Source of the DNA: an uncultured Curvibacter sp.
GTDB taxonomy: Bacteria > Pseudomonadota > Gammaproteobacteria > Burkholderiales > Burkholderiaceae
Direction of reading: 5' to 3'
NCBI GenBank assembly: GCA_946481355.1
Contig: CAMLNH010000117.1
Location: forward strand, 1-8,068
DNA length: 8,068 bases
Part shown: positions 4,748 to 8,068 of the stretch, in pieces
How the letters are laid out: each line of letters begins with the position of its first letter
How positions within the stretch are numbered: position 1 is the stretch's first letter
Position numbers and translations under genes: made by a program
The notes under the pieces: generated by a model
What the model was told of the DNA's origin: nothing
Database searches by the model: none
Seen by the model: the letters and a program-made list of their open reading frames with translations, nothing else

Positions 4748-5803
4748 ATGAACGCTCCCCACCCCACCCCCTCCGCGCGCCAGACGCTGTACCGCGAGAT
4801 GTCCCCGCTGCACCTCACGCCGCTGTGGGAGGTACTGCACGCGCTGGTGCCGCCGCAGCCGGCCTCGCCCTGCGTGCCGGCGCTCTGGAAGTACCGCGAC
4901 GTGCGCCCCTTCCTCATGCGCGCCGGTAAACTGATCACGGCCGAGGAAGCGGTGCGCCGCGTGCTGATCCTGGAGAACCCGGCGCTGCGTGGTCAGTCGG
5001 CCATCACGCAGTCGCTCTACGCCGGCCTGCAGCTCATCCTGCCCGGCGAGGTGGCCCCGGCCCATCGCCACACGCAGAGCGCGCTGCGCTTCATCGTCGA
5101 AGGCACGGGGGCCTACACCGCCGTGGACGGTGAGCGCACCACCATGCACCCGGGCGACTTCATCATCACGCCGAGCTGGACCTGGCACGACCACGGCAAC
5201 GAGGTGGACCAGCCCGTGGTCTGGCTCGACGGCCTGGACATCCCCATGCTGCGCTTCTTCGACGCCGGCTTTGCCGAGAACAGCCCCGAGAAGTCCCAGC
5301 GCGTCACGCGCCCCGAAGGCGCCAGCCAGGCGCGTTACGGCCACACCATGGCGCCGGTGCGCGGGGACGCGCCCTTCGGCGCCACCTCGCCGATCTTCAG
5401 CTACCCCTACGCCCGCAGCCGCGAGGCCCTGCACCAGCTCGAACGCAGCACTCCCCTGGACGCCTGGGACGGCTGGAAGCTGCGCTATGTGAACCCGCTC
5501 ACGGGCGGTGCCCCCATGCCCACGATGCAGACTTTTCTGCAGCGCCTGCCCGCGGGCTTCGACGGCCGGGCCTGGCGCCAGACCGACGGCGCGGTCTACA
5601 GCGTGGCCGAGGGTGCGGGCACTGCGTACATCGAGGGTCCCGGCGGCCCGCTACGATTCGAGTTTGAAGCCCGCGACCATTTCGTCGTGCCCTCGTGGCA
5701 GACACTGCGCCTGCAGTCCGACAGCGGTTGTGTGCTCTTCAGTTTTACCGACCGCCCGGTGCAGCAGGCCCTGGGCATCCACCGCGAAGAAAGGCTCGCA
5801 TGA
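4748..5803 (+). CDS. nagI: Gentisate 1,2-dioxygenase (bicupin ring-cleavage enzyme)
   Basis: Fe(II)-dependent dioxygenase that opens 2,5-dihydroxybenzoate (gentisate) to maleylpyruvate in the cytoplasm. From the ATG at 4748 the protein is 351 residues, the usual family size. The first cupin has [20 protein letters not shown] (105-124) and WTWHDHGN (144-151): His106, His108 and His147 are the expected iron ligands. The second cupin (about 255-345), with [15 protein letters not shown] and [11 protein letters not shown], lacks a full metal triad, as is normal. The frame is open back to 4649, but [15 protein letters not shown] fits known N-termini; GGAGG at 4718-4722 is too far away to serve this start, so ribosome binding is weak. 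Its stop overlaps the hydrolase start (ATGA at 5800-5803). Salicylate and 1-hydroxy-2-naphthoate dioxygenases share this fold, so substrate range is inferred from neighbours. The gene symbol follows the nag nomenclature. Confidence 0.93.
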   Translation: MNAPHPTPSARQTLYREMSPLHLTPLWEVLHALVPPQPASPCVPALWKYRDVRPFLMRAGKLITAEEAVRRVLILENPALRGQSAITQSLYAGLQLILPGEVAPAHRHTQSALRFIVEGTGAYTAVDGERTTMHPGDFIITPSWTWHDHGNEVDQPVVWLDGLDIPMLRFFDAGFAENSPEKSQRVTRPEGASQARYGHTMAPVRGDAPFGATSPIFSYPYARSREALHQLERSTPLDAWDGWKLRYVNPLTGGAPMPTMQTFLQRLPAGFDGRAWRQTDGAVYSVAEGAGTAYIEGPGGPLRFEFEARDHFVVPSWQTLRLQSDSGCVLFSFTDRPVQQALGIHREERLA

Positions 5804-6495
5804 GTTTCGTCATCCCCGCACCAGCGCAAGTCTCGGTGCCCGTGGTCGGCAGCGCCGACCGTTTCCCCGTCGGCCGCATCTACTGCGTGGGCCGCAACTA
5901 TGTGGCGCATGCGCAGGAGATGGGCTTCACCGGCCGTGAACCGCCCTTCTTCTTCATCAAGCCGGCCGACAACTGCCTGGTGATCGAGCCGGGCCAGACC
6001 GGCACCCTGCACTACCCGAGCCTCACGAAAGACTTCCACCACGAGATCGAGCTCGTGGCCTGCATCGGCAAGGGCGGCAGGAACATCAAGGCGGCGGATG
6101 CCAAGAAGCACATCTGGGGCTATGCCGTGGGTCTGGACATGACGCGCCGCGACCTGCAGGGCGAGCAGAAGAAGCTGGGGCGCCCCTGGTGCATCGGCAA
6201 GACCTTCGACGAGGCCTGCCCCATTGGCGCCATCACGCCCGCGGCCCAGGCCGGGGACGTCGACAACGCTGAAATCTGGCTGCAGGTCAACGGCCAGGAC
6301 CGCCAGCGCAGCGACGTGAGCAAGCTGATCTGGAACATCGGCGAGATCATCGAGCACCTCACGACCGCCTGGGAGCTCCGCCCCGGCGACCTGATCTACA
6401 CCGGCACGCCCGAGGGCGTGGCGGCCGTGGTGCCCGGCGATGTGATGCGCGGCGCTGTCGCCGGGCTCACGCCCATCGAACTCAAGGTGGTCTGA
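5800..6495 (+). CDS. nagK: Fumarylpyruvate hydrolase (fumarylacetoacetate hydrolase family)
   Basis: Hydrolyses fumarylpyruvate to fumarate and pyruvate, the last step of the glutathione-dependent gentisate route. The 231-residue protein is a compact FAH-family member. It shows [15 protein letters not shown] (28-42), FFIKP (51-55), the metal-binding HHEIELV with Glu82 and Glu84, [10 protein letters not shown] with Asp113, GKTFD with Lys134, and the signature TGTPEGV (201-207). The frame is open to 5695, but the ATG at 5800 is chosen: it overlaps the dioxygenase stop as ATGA and has AAGG at 5791-5794. The overlap indicates translational coupling. Fumarylacetoacetate or an acylpyruvate would be alternative substrates on family grounds; the upstream dioxygenase favours fumarylpyruvate. 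Confidence 0.92.
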   Translation: MSFVIPAPAQVSVPVVGSADRFPVGRIYCVGRNYVAHAQEMGFTGREPPFFFIKPADNCLVIEPGQTGTLHYPSLTKDFHHEIELVACIGKGGRNIKAADAKKHIWGYAVGLDMTRRDLQGEQKKLGRPWCIGKTFDEACPIGAITPAAQAGDVDNAEIWLQVNGQDRQRSDVSKLIWNIGEIIEHLTTAWELRPGDLIYTGTPEGVAAVVPGDVMRGAVAGLTPIELKVV

Positions 6496-6533
6496 ACCGC
6501 GTAGTCGTCCGACCAGGCCACCAGCCGCACCCC

Positions 6534-6539
6534 TACAAT
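6534..6539 (+). promoter_or_regulatory. Possible -10 box for a leaderless TRAP transporter transcript
   Basis: TACAAT (5 of 6 to consensus) lies 8 bases before the dctQ-like ATG at 6548, so transcription would begin at or next to the start codon. No Shine-Dalgarno is visible and no good -35 box is found at 16-18 bases upstream. It suggests the TRAP genes have their own promoter besides read-through from the hydrolase gene. Confidence 0.4.
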
Positions 6540-6547
6540 CGCGGCCC

Positions 6548-7030
6548 ATGATGCATAAGCTGTTGGGAAAGCTGGCCGGGCTCTGCGCCATCCTGGCCGG
6601 CGTGCTGCTGACCGGGATCACCCTGATGACCTGCCTGAGCGTGCTGGGGCGCAATACCACGGGCACCACCCTGGTCGGTGACTTCGAACTCACGGGCGTG
6701 GCGGCGGGTGCGGCCATCGCCCTCTTCCTGCCCTGGTGCCAGCACCGCCGCGGCAACATCATCGTGGACTTCTTCACCAGCCGCGCCAGCGCGCGCACCA
6801 ATGCCGCGCTCGACCGCCTGGGCGCGCTGCTGCTGGCGGCGGCCATGGGTCTGCTGGCCTGGCGCACGGTGCTCGGCGGCCTGAGCGCCTGGAGCACGCA
6901 ATCGGCCACCATGATGCTGGGCTTTCCCGAGTGGATCGTCTACTGCTTCATGGTGCCGCCCCTGGTGCTGACGGCGCTGATCGCGCTATGGCAGGCCGCG
7001 GCCGGCTTCGAGCCGGAGGCCCAGGCATGA
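6548..7030 (+). CDS. TRAP transporter small membrane subunit (DctQ family)
   Basis: Small permease subunit of a tripartite ATP-independent periplasmic transporter, which uses an ion gradient to import organic acids with a large DctM subunit and a periplasmic binding protein. The 160 residues show the four expected membrane helices at about 8-32, 47-63, 88-110 and 128-150. Between helices 2 and 3 lies CQHRRGNIIVDFF (64-76), the conserved polar block of DctQ proteins. Tandem ATGs at 6548 and 6551 make the start uncertain by one residue. It begins 52 bases after the hydrolase stop and its stop overlaps the large-subunit start as ATGA. The substrate cannot be read from this subunit; an aromatic acid feeding the gentisate route is a context-based guess. 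Confidence 0.9.
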   Translation: MMHKLLGKLAGLCAILAGVLLTGITLMTCLSVLGRNTTGTTLVGDFELTGVAAGAAIALFLPWCQHRRGNIIVDFFTSRASARTNAALDRLGALLLAAAMGLLAWRTVLGGLSAWSTQSATMMLGFPEWIVYCFMVPPLVLTALIALWQAAAGFEPEAQA

Positions 7031-8068
7031 GCCCGCTGCTGCTGACCGTGATGATCTTCGGCATCATGCTGGGGCTGATGGCGGTGCGCATTCCCATCGC
7101 CATCGCCATGTTCGTTGCCGGCTGCACCGGCTATCTGGCCCAGGCCGGCTGGCTGCCGCTGGCCAACTTCCTCAACACCCAGGCCTTCGCGCGCTTCGCG
7201 AGCTACGACCTCTCGGTGATTCCGCTCTTCATCCTGATGGGGCACTTCGCAACCCAGGGCGGCATCTCCAAGGCCCTGTTCTCGTTTGCCAGCGCGCTGA
7301 TGGCGGGCGTGCGCGGTGGCCTGGCCATGGCCTCGGTCATGGCCAGCACGGCTTTTGGCGCCATCTGCGGTTCTTCCGTGGCGACAGCGGCCACGATCAC
7401 CTCGGTGGCCTTGCCCGAGATGAAGCGCCATGGCTATTCGGGGCGCCTGGCCACGGGAACGCTGGCGGCCGGCGGCACGCTGGGCATCCTGGTGCCGCCC
7501 TCGGTGCCTCTGGTGATCTACGCCATCCTGACCGAGCAGAACATCGCCAAGCTCTTTGCCGCGGCCATGGTGCCCGGCATCATCGCCATGCTGGGCTATA
7601 TGGCGGCCATCGCCCTCTATGTGCGCTTCGTGCCCGGCCATGCGCCGGAACACGACGAGGTGACAGAGCGCGTCACCCACCAGTCACTGCTGGGCGTGCT
7701 GCCCATCGCAGCCATCTTCCTGCTGGTCTTCGGCGGCATCTACGGCGGCATCTTCACACCCACCGAGGGGGCAGCCGTGGGTGCGGCGGCCACCTTCGTC
7801 GCCGCGCTGTTCAAGCGCGAGCTCGGCTGGGCCAAGATCAAGCACTGCTTCCTGGCCACGGCCGAGAGCTCGGCCATGATCTTCATGATCTTCCTCGGCG
7901 CCGATCTGATGAACGCCGCCCTGGCCCTGACCCAGGTGCCGGCCCAGCTGGCGACGCTGGTGGGCGGCTGGGGCCTGCCGCCGCTGATGGTGGTCAGCTG
8001 CATCCTGCTGCTGTACGTGGTGCTGGGCGCGGTGATGGACGAGCTGTCCATGATCCTGCTGACCATCC
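7027..8068 (+). CDS. TRAP transporter large membrane subunit (DctM family), C-terminus cut by window edge
   Basis: The transport-carrying subunit of the TRAP system. The window holds 347 residues of a family usually near 430, with no stop before the edge. Repeated hydrophobic helices are visible, together with family hallmarks: YDLSVIPLFILMG (60-72), the CGSSVATAATI stretch (114-124), LPEMKRHGYS (129-138), GILVPPSVPLVIYA (153-166), GGIFTPTEGAAVGA (240-253) and VLGAVMDELSMILLTI (332-347). The duplicated N- and C-halves typical of the fold are evident. The ATG at 7027 overlaps the small-subunit stop and has GGAGG at 7015-7019, so the two subunits are translationally coupled. No DctP binding-protein gene is in the window; it may lie to the right or elsewhere. 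Confidence 0.94.
   Translation, partial: MSPLLLTVMIFGIMLGLMAVRIPIAIAMFVAGCTGYLAQAGWLPLANFLNTQAFARFASYDLSVIPLFILMGHFATQGGISKALFSFASALMAGVRGGLAMASVMASTAFGAICGSSVATAATITSVALPEMKRHGYSGRLATGTLAAGGTLGILVPPSVPLVIYAILTEQNIAKLFAAAMVPGIIAMLGYMAAIALYVRFVPGHAPEHDEVTERVTHQSLLGVLPIAAIFLLVFGGIYGGIFTPTEGAAVGAAATFVAALFKRELGWAKIKHCFLATAESSAMIFMIFLGADLMNAALALTQVPAQLATLVGGWGLPPLMVVSCILLLYVVLGAVMDELSMILLTI

Noticed and set aside
4588..4938. N-terminal extension of MarR to 263 residues
   Set aside because: It would run through the divergent promoter and the start of the dioxygenase gene; MarR proteins are about 145 residues and the fold begins after 4587.
5596..6912. 438-codon minus-strand frame across the dioxygenase, hydrolase and TRAP small-subunit genes
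   Set aside because: It spans three well-supported plus-strand genes and shows no recognisable domain; typical antisense open frame in high-GC DNA.
6940..7680. 246-codon His/Gly-rich minus-strand frame
   Set aside because: Antisense to the TRAP genes; the His-rich composition arises from complementing GC-rich hydrophobic codons.
1..8068. A new defence, mobile or RNA-based system
   Set aside because: No transposase, integrase, repeat array, reverse transcriptase, nuclease or structured RNA signature was seen; genes are recognisable metabolic, regulatory and transport families in compact chromosomal order.

Overview
This 8,068-base window is GC-rich, tightly packed bacterial DNA. The proteins resemble those of Betaproteobacteria, most likely Burkholderiales and probably Comamonadaceae: a class I PHA synthase next to a PhaA thiolase, a gentisate-type ring-cleavage set, and TRAP transporter genes. 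The taxonomic placement is inferred from gene content and protein style, not from a marker gene. I see no RNA genes, insertion sequences, CRISPR arrays, origins or attachment sites. No stretch of more than 300 bases lacks a gene; the longest gap is 160 bases (4588-4747).

Left block (1-2021, minus strand): polyhydroxyalkanoate synthesis. phaC, complete and starting with GTG, is followed 26 bases later by phaA, which runs off the left edge after 97 codons. They supply the polymerase and the acetoacetyl-CoA-forming thiolase of storage polyester synthesis. A 78-base divergent spacer with three small inverted repeats separates phaC from a small plus-strand gene for a two-helix membrane protein of unknown function (2100-2399).

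Middle block (2331-3766, minus strand): maiA/nagL-like zeta-class glutathione transferase (maleylpyruvate or maleylacetoacetate isomerase), then pgeF (YfiH/LACC1 family) 8 bases behind it. The pgeF 3' end overlaps the small membrane-protein gene tail-to-tail by 69 bases. Divergent from maiA is a 100-residue antibiotic-biosynthesis-monooxygenase (ABM) domain protein (3841-4143), which ends 3 bases from the convergent stop of a MarR-family regulator (4147-4587).

Right block (4748-8068, plus strand): divergent from marR is a gentisate 1,2-dioxygenase gene overlapping by ATGA a fumarylpyruvate hydrolase gene. After 52 bases come the small (DctQ) and large (DctM, cut by the right edge) membrane subunits of a TRAP transporter, again overlapping by ATGA. 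With the maiA-like isomerase these encode the complete gentisate route: ring opening to maleylpyruvate, glutathione-dependent isomerisation to fumarylpyruvate, and hydrolysis to fumarate and pyruvate. MarR is the obvious candidate regulator, and the marR-dioxygenase gap carries a perfect inverted repeat over the likely marR promoter. The TRAP transporter may import the aromatic acid, but no substrate-binding subunit lies in the window.

I found no convincing wholly new system. The points most worth a second look are the possible MarR operator layout, the TRAP-gentisate linkage, the ABM protein in this locus, the overlapping convergent gene pair with a strand-asymmetric hairpin, and two genes that look leaderless.
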